Shown one piece after another: positions 10,122-23,245 of a stretch of 64,000 bases of DNA. Each line of letters starts with the position of its first letter. Positions within the stretch are counted from its first letter, which is position 1. The position numbers were made by a program, and so were the translations under genes. The notes beneath the pieces were generated by a model. The model was not told the DNA's origin and did not search any database. It saw only the letters and a list, made by a program, of their open reading frames with translations. Origin of the DNA: Sternotherus odoratus (taxonomy: Eukaryota; Chordata; Testudines; Kinosternidae); contig JAVMKO010000001.1 in NCBI GenBank assembly GCA_032164245.1, positions 171,510,934 through 171,574,933 of the forward strand. Direction: 5' to 3'.

Positions 10122-11034
10122 TGTGACACCTTCGTTCCTATTTAAGTGATTTTGCCTTTCTGTTGCTCTCCTCTATCCATTACACATGTATATGTTTTCC
10201 AACCCAAGGAAGTCATTTGTTCTCCTCTGTCAGACACTGCATTAAAGTAGATTAATATATTAATGCGGCTGCTGCATTTTAGCTTTCTCCTGCTATAAAG
10301 CCTTTAGGAATGTCCACCTGTTCAGATTGTTTGACTTGTGAAATTCCTGCCCAGAGATAATTTTGCATCTAACCAGCAGCTCTTGATGTGGAAAACTCTT
10401 TTTTCTACATTGATCATTTTAACTATTGGACAAGACAGAGAATATGTTATATTAATTTAATAAACTTTATTATTTTTATTCCAGTGCCTTGTTGTAAAAT
10501 ATGGTGAAAACCTCTATTTATATTACAGACAATGGTGTCATATCAGTGTATCCCACACAGAATTATTCATCTTTCTTTTTTATATATTGTTATTCGGAGT
10601 GGCCAACAGCATTATACAACTGTCAGTCATCTTTATTCCAGGAACTTTTAATCAACAATAAGGCTTGTACTGCAAAGTCATATTAGTAAAGTAACACATA
10701 AATATGTTCTAGTGCCATCTCGTTGCCTCCCAGATTCATTCTCATCATTATACCTTTATAATTATTTGGCCTGGAACCAGAACTGAAACATCCTATAGTA
10801 CAAATAAGAATACTTTCAGGATACCAAAGGTATTTATAAGAGAAGTATATAAAATATGTAGTAATGTGTAGGCAGGCCGACACTCTTCATTGAGAAGAGA
10901 GGCAAACATTTCAGTAGTTCAATATCGCCTTAAGGCAAGAGTTTAAGAAAAAGTGATGCAGTGAGATTGTTAAAATTTACAAGCAGGCTATGATCATTTT
11001 TAGTTTCTCAAATAGTTATAGTGCTGTATTATGG
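10122..11034. other. Unassigned AT-rich stretch
   Basis: No recognisable repeat or exon. Short frames at 10501 and 10683 have no family signature. Confidence 0.45.
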
Positions 11035-11130
11035 AATAAGGCTAATAATACACACCTGATTTATAAAATGCTTTGAGATCCCCAGATGAAAGGGGCTATA
11101 GGAGCACCAAGTACTATAATTACTTTTACA
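11035..11130 (+). repeat. SINE tail fragment
   Basis: 'aatgctttgagatccccaga' followed by 'ggggctataggagcaccaag' is the MIR-like SINE tail that normally follows the core; head and core are missing. Confidence 0.5.
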
Positions 11131-11544
11131 CAGTTCATGTCAACCTTGGAACATGTGAAGTTAAGATAGGGAGATGGTGTCTTTGAAGGAAATAGAAAGG
11201 AAACTTCTTCTCAACTTTCTACTGCTCTTATCATTTTAGATCCATTCTCTTCATTGCTCTTCCTTCCTGGTATCATTCACTTTCTCTTTTCACATTTCCA
11301 TTAATTACTTTTTAAAACTAAATTGACAAAAGTCTTCTAGGAATATGGGCACAAGTTTGGACAAAATAGCCAACCAGTCAACCTCTTTCCCCAAATTCAA
11401 ACTAAACCTGAACATGAACCATGCTCAGGGGGATCAATAAAGTTTAACTTTTCCCCCACAGAATTCCTGCAGAATTAGATGAGGAAAGAGTATAATATTC
11501 TAATAGGCTGCAGTTGTCTTTTGGAGAAGAGGGTCTAGTAGCTA

Positions 11545-11650
11545 GAGCCCTGACCATAATCCCGCTCCCAGCCCTAGCTCCCAACTGCAGCTAGAGGAGG
11601 GGGTGGTCAGGGCAAGGTAAGGCATGAGGTAAAAAGTGTGCGGACCACTG
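11545..11650 (+). repeat. Possible hAT element right end
   Basis: The stretch ends 'gtgtgcggaccactg', whose reverse complement begins CAGTGGTCCGC, a terminus style used by hAT elements. I could not find the partner end, so this is tentative. Confidence 0.4.
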
Positions 11651-13789
11651 GTCTAACACATTGTTTACAGGTGTCACACTTAAAGTGCTGCTACGTGAGA
11701 GAAGATAGGTAGTTCTGGAGCAGGACTTGAATTATTTCATTGGGTATTTTTTCCTCCTTGATATCTTCCAATCCCCTTCCCTTTTTTGTATTCTTACATG
11801 TATTTTCCAATAAATACATCCAAATAAAAGGTTGTTATTTAATATATATACTGCAGTGGCACATAGAGGCCAACCAGGCCAAGGCCCTGCTCTGTTAGGT
11901 ACAAAATATGCCCCAAAGATTGTACACTCTAAAAGAAAAGATATCGTAGTAGAGATGGGGTAACAAATAATAGGAGGTGCACTAGAGAAAACCCATCATG
12001 TCCTGTAGGACAACAGGAGTCAGGACTGATTTTATTAATTTTAAAATCTCCCCAATTACTGTAATCTTTGCTATGGAGTAGACTATTCTGTCAGGATGGA
12101 ATGCTAACCTTACCCACAATGCTCAGCTTCTTCCGGATGATGATCTCTGGCACCTTTGTGACATTCTCATGGAAATTCCATATTTATTGTGTTTCAATAG
12201 TTCCATGTCCAATTTGTTTGGCTGACAAGTGAAAAGGTGTTTTTTCTAACTGCCAGACCTACCCACTCACCCAGGAATCTGAAAATCATGCTGGTATGAT
12301 AGCTAGTAATAGCGATTCTACAAGCCAAATCCTGTCTTCATTCATGACTGTGTAACATTGACTTCCAATTCTGCCCAGAATTACACCAGTGAAACCTGGG
12401 ATGAACTGTGCCTGCAGAATCTCTTCTCTGGGGATCATACAGGAAGGAGGATGCAGGAAGGAACAGAAGGCTGAGTTTGCAGTGTTGCAAATTAGAGGAA
12501 GCACTTATAAACCAAGCAAAATGAACATGAAAGTGAAGTAACACCATAAACATGGAACCCTCTTGATGACATTTTTAAGAATCACTTTACATTGCAAAAT
12601 TGCATTTTAAATATCTCCAATGAAGGTGACTCTCTATCATCCCAAAGCAGCTTGTACATCTAACTAAATGGCCTTTTTTTTTTCCACAGCTTTTTCTGTT
12701 ATTTAACCTGAACTTTCCAGTTGCAGTTTAAACCCATTGCTTTTTATTGTGTCCTCATAACAAATGAGAATAATTGACTCTTGCCCTCTTGATAACATCC
12801 CTTAAGAATTCATAGATCGTTATACAGCCACTTCTGTGCTAGCTCTGAGACCAGCACAGGAACAGATGGGAGGCAGCTTGTGTCTCCCCGTTAAGCATCT
12901 TGGAGGCCATTGAGACAGAGGCAGAGCTTCAGGCAGCCCTTAGAGTTGCCCTGACTTTCACTCCTGCTTCAGTGGCTCCTATGGAAATGCAGGGTTTCAG
13001 GAGTGATCCTCCCTTGCCACCTCCCTTTTCCAGACCAACATATCCCTCTCGTCAAGAAGTGAAGTGTACTCCATTCTCCTAGCCTTTCCCAATACTGTAT
13101 AAGTAGGCCTTGTTTCCTATCCATTTAATATTATTTTCCTTTTAATTATATTTATTAACTACTCCATTCTTTTATAACCAAAATCTTAAAAGGTTGTCTC
13201 ATATTTAGAGAGAACCCTCAGTATATATTGATATACACAATTATAAAGTGGCCTGTGAAAATCCCTCAAGCTGTATCAATAAGAGCTGTTACCAACCACT
13301 TTCTTCAGTTATATTATATTGATTGTGTATTGTATTATTTCATTGTTTATTGCACTGGGATTGTAGGGCTACTATCTTCCCATGACCGCATTAACTTTCC
13401 TTAGTTCCAGGCAACAGGAAGAAGGTCCTAGTAAAGGATCCTGTGAAAGTACTCTGGATGCTGTCACAAACCATTCTGTTGTAATTATTAGCTTTGGAAA
13501 TATTCAGGGACCCTACATAAACTCTGTGTTCATGAAAGAATTTTATTTTTGTATTCCTTTGTCATTTCTGCTGAGAGCAACACTTTTTTCACAAACCAGT
13601 TGCTTTTATTGTTGGTCTTATATTTCACAGTTTGTGTTGGGTACCTTTGCATTCAATGCAACTGAATCTGATCTCTGTCATTTGTTTACTTTTTATATTC
13701 TTTCTTTATAATTTGATATTCATGTTTAATTAGATTCAGTTCTTTCACTGCTTATTGCCACTTTCATTTGGGAAGCACAGTTTTCACTA
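11651..13789. other. Unassigned stretch
   Basis: Mixed AT-rich sequence. Open frames at 12286-12553, 12900-13082 and 13382-13711 were read and show no known domain. No terminal repeats found. Confidence 0.45.
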
Positions 13790-14770
13790 GCCCTGGAGGT
13801 CGGGGGCCGGTTTCCCTGACTAGGAGTGGGGGCGGTAGAGGAGTTGCCATGCCCTGTGGTACTGGAGACAGATTGGGGCCCCATCCCAAAGGGGAAAGGA
13901 GACTGTGGGTGGAGACCTCTCCCCCAGCAAGAAGGGAGGAGAGACCCTGATGATGGGAGGGGAAATCCCTGTGCCCAGCAGCCCAAGGGAGGGGGAGGAC
14001 CCAGGCCCCCAGAGGACAGGAGAGAAAGAACCTAGACAACAGAGCCAGAGTGAAGACGGAGAGAAGTAGGAGGTGAGGGACTGAAGGAGTGTCCCATAAG
14101 AGAAGGTTCCTGAGGCCAAGAGGAGAGAGGGCCCCAAAGAATGTCTGAAGGTGGAACCTCCAGGCAGGGAAAGCCAGACCCCCCTGGGCAGGGTAACTGC
14201 ACCGGTTGCCCCAGGTAGCCAGGCCACCTGGCTCCCTTGCTGACCAAAAAGGAGAAGCAGCCGGGAGGGCAACCGCGAGGCTGTGACTGGTCTGAGGACC
14301 TGTGAGCAGTAGACCTGTGGGGCGGTCCGTCCCTGACCTAGGGCACCTTTTGTGGCTAGGGGATGGACCAACCCTGCGCGAAGGACCCCATGGACCGCCT
14401 CGTGGGTGGCAGCAGGCTTCTCCAGAGCAGTCTCCCAGGCAGGGGGAAAAGGGGCCAGACCAGGCACCCTCCAGCAGTGGCTTAAGGGGGAAGGTATGTG
14501 GCAGGGTGCTGCTAGAGAGGCCTTAATCAGCTCCTGCCATTCCAGCTCCAATCAGGGGGATTGGGTTGGGGCTGGCTAGATAGCCTGATGCTTGCCTGTT
14601 AAGTGACCTCCTGCCAGCCTCGTTAACAAGAGCTATAAGGTTGGAAGGAAGTGAGAACACAGGGGGGGTGGAGACCAGGAGGGGAGGTCTCCAGGCTCAG
14701 GCGGAGGTGGGAGTCTCCTAGTCTGTTGCTGACAAGGCCTGCAGTAGGCCAAGCTGTTATAAAAAGCCTG
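13790..14770. repeat. Unidentified GC-rich block, probably an interspersed element
   Basis: About 1 kb is purine/GC-rich with sharp edges against AT-rich surroundings. It has no coding signature: the 243-codon minus-strand frame (13820-14551) is low complexity, and opposite-strand frames are also open. A TATAAAAAG sequence lies at about 14759 near the right edge. Candidates are an LTR-like or SINE-like repeat of the lineage; I could not find terminal repeats or a target duplication. Confidence 0.4.
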
Positions 14771-14774
14771 TATT

Positions 14775-15105
14775 TAGCTGGAAACTGGGGGTGGGGACTT
14801 GATCACAAATGAAAAGCACGGGCGTTGTACCAGCCTGAAGTGTCCCTGAGTCTCTGAAATGAGGGGGAGAAGGGCTGAATCCAGAGGGGCACTGCATGCA
14901 CCCCATTACAGCCCAATTCACAAATACAAAGGAGGCATCAGAGCGATGCACTCCGCTACTCCTGACACAATTAGCTGGCTTAACCCTCCAAATGTAAAAT
15001 TAAAGTTGTTGCTCGATATCAACATCAGCCGTCTGAAGAAAAGAAGAAGTGCTTTGGGAAGGCATTACAACGCGCTATCACCAAAACACGGCTCAGCGGA
15101 ATAAT
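14775..15105 (+). pseudogene. Jockey-like LINE ORF2 C-terminus, fragment
   Basis: The frame from about 14859 gives 'SPIHKYKGGIRAMHSATPD' and 'NPPNVKLKLLLDINISRLKK'. The minus-strand LINE at 55.1 kb has the matching C-terminal text ('NVKLLLLLNIYISHTK' after repair-free reading of its complement), so the two are copies of one family. Only the last ~110 codons survive. The function was the tail of a LINE reverse-transcriptase protein. Confidence 0.7.
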
Positions 15106-16664
15106 TGATTTCTAAGGCGTATAGAAGATGTATTCAGATGTCGGAGCAGACACAGGGCAGTGTGTTAATTCATGAATTGCAGCTATTTTGTTTAATACCC
15201 TTGTTTCCTTCTTTCTGCCTGGCATCTTTTGTTTGTGAAACTCACCTAAAGACCCAGCAGAACCCTGCTAGTGCCTCTCTCACTCACCAGTCCACTGCTT
15301 TAAGTTTTCTAAATGCAGCAAAGGCCATAATTCCCATTCCTACCCACCCAGAGAGAAAAATAATCCCTTTGCCTTGCTCTCTTGCAGGATTGAAACCTCA
15401 CTCTGATTCACTAGATGACAGAGAAGTTCAGTTCTGTTCTTCCCAGACTTGCCTTACATATTTGAAACCCAAATGAATGCCCGTCTCTCACTGAAATAAA
15501 GCCATCAGCCGGGGCTGCCGTGCCTCTGCATAGGGCATACGAGACAGCTGTCTACATTTCTTCCTCTTCCAGTTTGGAATCTCAGTTGAAAATGGGAAGT
15601 CATAAGTTTTTCAAGTTTAGTCAGTCTCAGGAGTACAGCTATTATATGCTGCTTAAGTGAGGGGTTGGCTGTTGATATTGAATGCTACAAATGATGAAAA
15701 ATCGGCTAAGAAACCACTGCATTCTTGACACACCTATCATCACAGCTTGTTGCAACCATCATCTTTCAAACATACACTACGCCTTCCACTATAAACCTTG
15801 GGACAAGGCTTATAATAGTAACAGATCCTAAGAAATCCATCATGACTTCACTTAATGGAAAGGTGGTTAGACATAATCCTCTGCTTACAACCACCTCACA
15901 AAGGCACGCTTAATACGTGAGGGTAGGGGGGAAGAGGGAGAAATAATTCAAAGTGGAGAACAAAGAGCTTGGAACTGGAATTTATTCTCAGTATCATGCA
16001 TGTGGATGACAATACAACAGACATTCTGAGAAATTTTTCCATGACCCAAAGAAAAGAAATCACTAAAAACTAGATTGTCATTTTGTTGTTGCTGCTGTTT
16101 TGTTTGTTTGTTTTTTTGGTAATCTTTCTGTTATAATAAAAGAAATCTTGACACAACTCTGCTTTACTCCTCTGGCTTGATTTCTCTTCATTAATACATA
16201 GACGTCAACTGAAATACAGCTGTGCAGCAGTCACCATTAGCACAATTATTTCCTGTTTTAAGAATAAGGGGGGAAAGTGAAATATTAATGTGTCTTTAGT
16301 TACCTTTTATTATCATAGTATCAAGTCATTAATAATGCCCAATGGAAAGAATGTGTTTTGGTACTACAGCCTGTGAGTACAGTACTATGAGATCTTCCTG
16401 GAAAACATAGGAGAGCTCCTGAAGGCATCCTGGGCTACTTGAATAACTGCATAAGACTTCTCATTGTATAACTGTCACACTCTAAGAAAAAAATATGACT
16501 AAATATACTAAATATAGCTATATTAACAATTTTTAAAATCCTTTTACTTTTAGATTTAGGGCAGAAATTCAAGAACAGCATTGGAAAGCCAGAAGTAATC
16601 TCAGAGTATCAGAAACACTTCATATTCATCATCATTACTATTGATAAATGTATTGAGTTCTGTC
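15106..16664. other. Unassigned stretch
   Basis: No family recognised. A 123-codon frame at 15105-15476 has no recognisable domain. T-rich runs lie at 16080-16120. Confidence 0.45.
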
Positions 16665-16935
16665 TGAGGTAGCATTGTCATCTAGTGGACAGGGCACTGG
16701 ACTGGAATTTACTGTTCCCCTGGGCTCTATTTCCAGCCTGTTTTGTGAACTTGGGCAGGTCATTTCACCTCTCTGCTTTTGCCTCCTCCCTTTGCCTGGC
16801 TTCTCTATTTCGTTTCTAAGCTTCTCTGGAACAGGGATTGCTTCTTACTACATCTGTACAGCACCTAACATAATGGGGCCCTCATCTCAGTTGGGGCCTC
16901 TGGGCACTATAATAATAATTAATAACAATCAGCAT
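16665..16935 (+). mobile_element. tRNA-derived SINE with 3' AAT-rich tail
   Basis: Head 'gtcatctagtggacagggca' and 'ctggactggaatt', core 'cttgggcaggtcatttcacc', tail 'ctgtacagcacctaacataa' and 'ggggcctctgggcactataa', ending in an AAT-rich run (16908-16928). All parts are in order, making this one of the more complete copies here. Confidence 0.75.
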
Positions 16936-18017
16936 GCACGGCACTGTAGAAAGCATAGACAAAGATACACGCTTTGTCTTTGAACTTAAAAAACAACCAG
17001 GATAGTTCAGGAATAAATAGAAATACTCAATAATGCACCAGCTGACACGATGATGGTTGGATGAAACTGCAGGTCTTATGTTAAAGATTTTTTTTTTTTA
17101 ATTTGATGTTGCTGGGCTTTGCAGAAGGAGCATGCTGTAAGGAGGAATTAAAGTGAAGAGAGCGAAAAAAAGAAGTACAAAGGAGTAGGGCAGAGCAGCA
17201 AATGGGACCAAACTGAGATCCAAAAAATACTTTCACGAACAATAAAAATAGGAATTAGGTTAGCTTTTTTTTAAAAAAAATAGAGTAACTATGTATATTA
17301 GAGCCTGCTAACGGGCCAGATTCTGCCACCCTTTCATTCGGACATGAAACTAAGTAACAGATCCTCAAAAGCATTCAGGTGCCAACCCCAATTGATTTTC
17401 TTGTCTGCGTTGGTGGCAGCCTGTGGGGCAAATGTAGCCATATGACGCAGTGAAAAGCAGGCCGTGTCCCCACGGTGTGGGAGTTACCTGTGGCTGGGAA
17501 AGAGTCTGACAGATGGAGCCAGCAGAGGGGAGCTGCCAGAACCTTCCCTGGTGCATTGGCCCTGTCCCTTCCAGAGCCTTTCCCCATGGCCAGAATCTTC
17601 CACTGTGGCTGGGGACAACTCTGGCAGTGGAGCAGCAGTGAGACACTACTGCTAAAAATAGCACCATAGACAGGGGAATCACTGCTTGGGGGTGGGCACC
17701 AAGTAGGGTACATATCCTAATGTTCTGGCCGTTCTTTACTCACCTAAGCAGTGCTTCATTGTTTACACTATTTATACCTGTGCTAGGGGGGCATGCAATG
17801 TACGCGCTCTACATTCTGTCATCCAACAGTCCCTTATTACAAGAGACGTCCCTTATTTATTCATCTCTGTACAAGAAGTTTGGGAGTTGGTGAGTGCTAC
17901 AAAAAGCAGCAAGAAATACCCCCGAATAACGTAGATGAGTCCTGCCTATTAATAGCAATAATGATTATATTTATGTGGGGTGGGGTGCTAAGAAAACAAT
18001 CCCTTGTTTCTAAAATA
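16936..18017. other. Unassigned stretch, GC-richer centre
   Basis: A GC-richer block at about 17400-17690 has open frames on both strands (17365-17713 minus; 17464-17669 plus) with no domain. Nothing else is recognised. Confidence 0.4.
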
Positions 18018-18019
18018 TA

Positions 18020-18192
18020 GCGGACCCTCGCTAGAACGCACGTCTATATAGCGCAAATTCACATATAGCGTGGTCATGGCCATGGATCCCAAATTTAGTT
18101 ACTTTAATTGGAATCCATGGTAATGTGGTTCTGGCTATAACACAGTACTGTGCATGGACCCCAAATCCCGTGTTCTAGCTAGGGTCCGGAGG
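18020..18192 (+). mobile_element. Tigger/mariner-like MITE (173 bp)
   Basis: It begins GCGGACCCTCGCTAGAAC and ends CTAGCTAGGGTCCGGAGG, imperfect inverted termini, and is flanked by TA on both sides (18018-18019 and 18193-18194). The interior has the 'atagcgcaaattcacatata' and 'aaatttagttactttaattg' text of a sauropsid Tigger-like family. No transposase is encoded. Confidence 0.82.
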
Positions 18193-18194
18193 TA

Positions 18195-19489
18195 TAATGT
18201 TGACAACCCTGTGTGAGTGTGCAGTGTAGCCATACCCTAGGAGTGGCATAATCTGGCCTTAGATGCATGTAACATTAAGTGAACTATAAACCTTTAAAAA
18301 ATGTGAATAGGATCCAGGATACATTTTAATTTGTGCATTTTAACAGAGTGAAGTATAGTAAAGTATCTCCGCTTAAGTACATTTTCCTAGCTTGTATTTG
18401 GCTGACCTGCTAAATGCGGATCTTTAGTAGGTTTGTTTATGTGACGGTTTGCCTGTTTACAGGAAACTATTGATTCCTCTGGCTCTGCAATCAGGCCCCT
18501 TAAGTGTTTCATCCAAAAGCTCATAACATGGTAAGACATAAATGAAGTTTTCTCAAGGAATTCATTCAGCCATAAATGTTGGATTGGGCAGAGTGGAAGC
18601 ATTTTTCCTGGTTGTGCAATGGTCCGCAGACGGCCAATTCCCTATTGTGCAATGTACGGGGCAAAGCCTTTGAGAAATGAGACATACTGTGAGCATGGTT
18701 CGTTGTAACCCTCTCAATAATATGCATCACCACACTAAATTTTTAAACAGGCAATATATAATAAATAAATGATGAACAGGAAAGCACTCATAGCCATTCT
18801 TATAATGCATCTGGAACGTAATTAACTTTTTATATTTCTTTAAGAATGTACTATATTATATACCCTGGCAAAGGAGGAGCCTCGCCAAGCATTTCTGATT
18901 TACCAAAGAGCATACTCAGAGAGACACAGATTCCCATTCCAATGGCACTGCTGCATCATTTGGTATCATGCTTTCGCTAGCCAGCCTCCGTGAAAGTGTT
19001 CAAAGAGTACCTGCTGTGAATGACCTTTGTCTTCAGCGTTAACTAGGCAGTGAGGCCCTTTTGGCTTCTCTTTTACTACCTTCCACAATCCATCTTTATC
19101 ACCAATCTGCTCATGAGCAATACATCAAAAGTGTCACAACAAGTTGTAAGCTGGGGATTGTGCAGTGAACAGTTATAAAGATGCTGCGATTGTGAGGTGA
19201 CCAGTTATAAAGATGCTGGGCTCTTCTGATACATCGCTTGAGGATGGTTGTAGAGAACCAAATGATGGCATGACATTGTGAATGGTCTGAGTAATTCCTG
19301 TTCTGGGAGAATGAGACTCAAGGGCAATACTGATGATTTCCTGCCAGGAATAATGGACAAATACCAATCACAGAAAAGTTGCTACTTAGTAGTTAGCAAA
19401 ATTATAGATAAATTCCATGAGGTTGCATACAGCATGCTAGAGACTCAATATATGGCCATGCATAACCCTTCGTACTATAGGGGGTGGAA
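18195..19489. other. Unassigned AT-rich stretch
   Basis: No repeat family seen. Around 19155-19215 a short imperfect duplication ('cagttataaagatgctg') occurs twice about 35 bp apart. Confidence 0.45.
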
Positions 19490-19630
19490 CTATTGTTAAG
19501 TAGTTAGAGCAGTGGACTGGGAGTTAGAATTTCTGAGTATTATCCATCACTGAGTTACTGTGTGGGTGTAGGCAGGGCCTCCAACTGACCATCTGTAGAA
19601 CTGGCATAGTTAAATTATACCTGTGATGAA
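19490..19630 (+). mobile_element. MIR-like SINE, partial
   Basis: 'agttagagcagtggactggg' followed by 'agttagaatttctgagtatt' is a tRNA-derived SINE head, then 'actgagttactgtgtgggtg' and 'gaccatctgtagaactggca' for the core. The tail is missing. Confidence 0.6.
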
Positions 19631-20149
19631 TGCCAGGAAACTAAGACAAAGAAAACTTAGACTGATCAAGGTTTTCTGAGCCAGGGAAATCTAAGACCGT
19701 AGAGCTATTGAACTCTATCTCCAAAGGGAAGTGGTAGAACCCCACCCAGGGGCCCTATTGGCAGGATATAGCTCACTGGAAATTCTCGAGCTTGATACAA
19801 AAGAGACGATTGCTGACAAGGGCCTTCTCCATGACAACCCCTTGGTATTGGAATTCCTTCCCTCCCTTAACCCAATAGCCCAAATTGTTGACCTTCAAAG
19901 TGTGCTGACAGACTAAGCATTTTACGGGAGCTTTGGGGGAGGGAGTGGACATGTTTTGGAGGGACAATTTTTAGGTCAATTTGACTTTTTTTTCATTTGT
20001 CTTTTACTAAATAGCCTGATTGATAGCTGCAGTTGCTGCTGATTTTGCTCATGTTTACTTGTGGTTTTAGACAATTGTCAAAAAACTAGAGCTTGGGAGA
20101 GATGCCTTTTTATCTATTTGGTATTAATCTAAATAGAGATATATATCAA
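19631..20149. other. Unassigned stretch
   Basis: No repeat or exon recognised. Confidence 0.4.
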
Positions 20150-20285
20150 AATAAACACAAATGTAAGTCTAGACTGGACAAAACTGTAATAAATGTGCTG
20201 CAGGGAACAATCCCGCACTGGCAGAAGTATGGATTAGGTGATTTAATAGGTCTTTCTCATCTCTGATTTGTATGTTTCTATATGG
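20150..20285 (+). repeat. CR1 LINE 3' end fragment
   Basis: 'tctagactggacaaaactgt', 'gggaacaatcccgcactggc' and 'gaagtatggattaggtgatt' followed by 'aataggtctttctcatctct' and a 'gtatgtttctatatg' end is a CR1 tail variant ending in the usual short terminal repeat. Confidence 0.7.
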
Positions 20286-22959
20286 CTTAGCGCCTCTGAC
20301 AATTTTACACTGGCAGGTCCTGCCATGTGAAAGGAATAGGTCATTTTGCTTCCCATTGATATGAATATCTCTATTCCTTGTTGAACAGGAATTATGCCCT
20401 TATCCATCTCCTCTCAACAGAGTTGTTATTGCCCAGCTGCCTTGTCTGAACTAGCTAGACTGACATGTTATTTCGTTTATACTTAAAGAAATACAATAAC
20501 AAACAGTCATTTTGGGCTGATTATTTCCTGGAAACATCTGTTAGAATAGATTAATATGAGATGTGAATGTTTAACATGATTTCCAGGGTGGTCATATACA
20601 GAGATTAACTTTCAATCAATGAGCGCAGCACTTGGGTGTGTCTGATCAAGATACCAAACCCATATCCTCAGCTGCAGCAGAGGAGGGTGCAGCACAGGGA
20701 GGGCCCTAACCTGGGCTAGGTGTGTGGTAATCCAGCCCCACAGCAGAATTAGAGTAATTTGTGTTAGCTGCCAATAGCAACCAAGGATGGGCGGGGGGGG
20801 GGAAGGGGGGAAGAGATGCTCCACCCATGAGTCCTCCCCTCAGCCATACCACCAAAGTAAGCCGCTGGAATGTAGGCGTTATAGGGGCTGCTGTATCAGT
20901 CCTTTGCCAATGGAGGATCTATGCCAGTAGAGGTGATCTCCCCATGGCTGACTGCACCAACTTTACAGCCTCTTTGCACCCACCGTGCAGCTGAAGATTT
21001 AGGTGCATATGTTTTCTTATCACGCAAGCAGACAAGAGAGGATGTCTTGTGCCGTGAGGCACTGGAAAATACAGCGACAGCACATTTGCACAGCCCCGCA
21101 AACTGGTTTTTTTCATGATAAACTACACTTTCTGAAGGATGGTCCAATGAATCTATACAAGTTTAGGACCTGAAATCAAGATTGCAGGATCTGCCTCATA
21201 CTTTGTGAATGTTCTGCAGGGGGCAAATCTTATTTGATAATTAACGCCTGCGAGTCCTAAAGATTCAGTGCCACTGAAATCAATGGAATGCCACATGTCC
21301 AGATCTGGCTCCACATCAGCAATGTGTGGGTGTGCACCCACTCACTTACACACACACACACACACACACATTTTACACAGGTGAAACCAATGTGGTATTT
21401 CCTAATTTTTCCGTGTTTCACTTTGCAACCTTGCTGCAGTTTTTAAAGCATAGATTTTGTGCATATAATTTCCTAGGTTTTTTAAAAAGCAATTCCATCA
21501 TGTGGCCACCCACATGGGCCATCCTCAGGGTTGGAACTTTTAGACCCTGCATAGATCTCTGCTACTTGAACTAGTGGAGTAACGTATAGCACTAGTAGGT
21601 TTACATCCTCTGTGTGGACCACTATTAGAAGGGAATGGGAGACTTTTCCCAATGGGTTTCACAGGTATTTGCTGACAGCAGAGAAAGGGTGAAACTCAGA
21701 AATCAGGTATTTCGTTCCAGCCTCTGGAGGGGAGTGTAATCTATTGGACACAGAGTCTTCTGCCCATTCCCCCCAAGTCTGACCCCTCCTGCCCTGTCCC
21801 TTCCCACTTGTTCCCCCAACAGTCCCAGCCTCACCCCCACCTCAGGCCTCCATCCTAATCTACTTTCCTCATGACCCTGCCTTTCTCCAGCTCTGGCATT
21901 TGTCCCATCTGCATTAGAATCCGGCACTTCACTGCTTGGGCATCAATGGAGGGAAGTATCCGGAGAACAGGGGAGACAGGTTACCTGCCCCTGCGCTCAG
22001 CTCTGGTGGTCCCAGCCTGGACTGCGGCAACCAGAACTGCAATTGCATGGAAATCCTGCTTAGCGTGGATGGAATCGTGTGAGTTTTTAGCTGCAAAGCT
22101 CTAGCAAGTCTCTTCTTATGTATGATTTGTGATTTGTCAAAGGCTAGAAACTTGGCTACATTAGGGCAGATTTCCAGGAAGGTGGCAAAAGGCACATCCC
22201 TGACAACATTCCAAGGGCCTGCTCCACAGCATGTGGGCACTAGAGCTTTTCAAAGAAAAGGACATCCACATTTTGTAGCAGGGACAAAATAACACATTTC
22301 CCCTCTTATCTCATTCTTGAAAATGGCTGAACCATTTTGGCTGAACATTTCCAAAAATATTCAGCCTGATGCAGAAACCCCACACGTAAAATGTCAGCCC
22401 AAACATATACAGTCTGGCAAAGTTATAAGCAACTGAAAACAACATCTTCTAATGGAAAGTATCAGGCAACCTTAATAATAGGCAGTAGCCCCACCTATAA
22501 CTTCATTATAAATATCATGTGGCTACAAAGGCTTCATCCAACAACTTTTCTAGAGGGTTTTATTATTATAATTATTGCTATTATTTATTTTAGTGATGTA
22601 AACATGCATTCAAGTGAATGTAGTTCTCATGAAAGATGTTGTGATTGGTTAAATGTGCTTAAAAGCATCAGTCACTCCAGCATTGTATAATTAAAATCAA
22701 TTGCTGTAGGCCATGCAAACACAGTATTAATACTATGATCATGGTATTGGCCATAGTTCTGAAAATGTTTATTCAATGTTTATATGCAGGCCGTTGTCGG
22801 AAAAGAAATGCTTGACTGATGATGCTTCCTGTTCCCCTGCTCCTTCTCACCAAGCTCTGTCATCATTTTATGGGAGGACTGAGGAAGTGCCATCAAGTCT
22901 GGTTTAGTTCCCTCTTGGTTTTTTGTATACCTGTTCCTCTACATTGTCCCTATTGCTCT
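20286..22959. other. Unassigned stretch with an (AC)n run
   Basis: No coding sequence can be supported. An (AC) run of about 11 units lies at 21348-21370. A reptile-type palindromic motif is near 21240-21320. The C-rich patch at 21760-21850 and the frames around it (21703-22240) show no domain. Confidence 0.4.
21348..21370 (+). repeat. (AC)n microsatellite
   Basis: About eleven uninterrupted AC units. Confidence 0.95.
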
Positions 22960-23245
22960 AAAAAGTATTAACACTAATAGATTTAGCCTCACAATTGTCC
23001 TATGAATGAGCAGAGATTTCTATGGTCCCTGTTTTACAGATAAGGAACTGAGGCAGAGTGACATTAATTGCCTATTATTCAAAATGAGTGGGAACCCACA
23101 AGTCCCGCTGAATGGCCTTAGCACCTTTGAAATCGAGTCATGAGTGTCATGCCCAAGGTCACACAGGAAATCTGTGTAAGTCCAGGGCATTAATTCCAGA
23201 TCTCCTGACTCGCAGTCCAACGCCTTAATCACAAGATTTTCTTTC
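22960..23245 (-). mobile_element. MIR-like SINE, reverse, with internal insertion
   Basis: Antisense landmarks 'ccctgttttacagataagga', 'actgaggcagagtgacatta' and 'gcccaaggtcacacaggaaa', ending 'ctgactcgcagtccaacgcc', fit a reversed CORE SINE. About 75 bp of other sequence (near 23075-23150, with 'gtgggaacccacaagtcc') interrupts the core. Confidence 0.65.

Noticed and set aside
13820..14551. 243-codon minus-strand frame
   Set aside because: Composition-driven; no domain or start context, and plus-strand frames overlap it.
16665..16935. Possible tRNA gene from the tRNA-like head
   Set aside because: It is a SINE head followed by core and tail; no cloverleaf with anticodon arm can be drawn.
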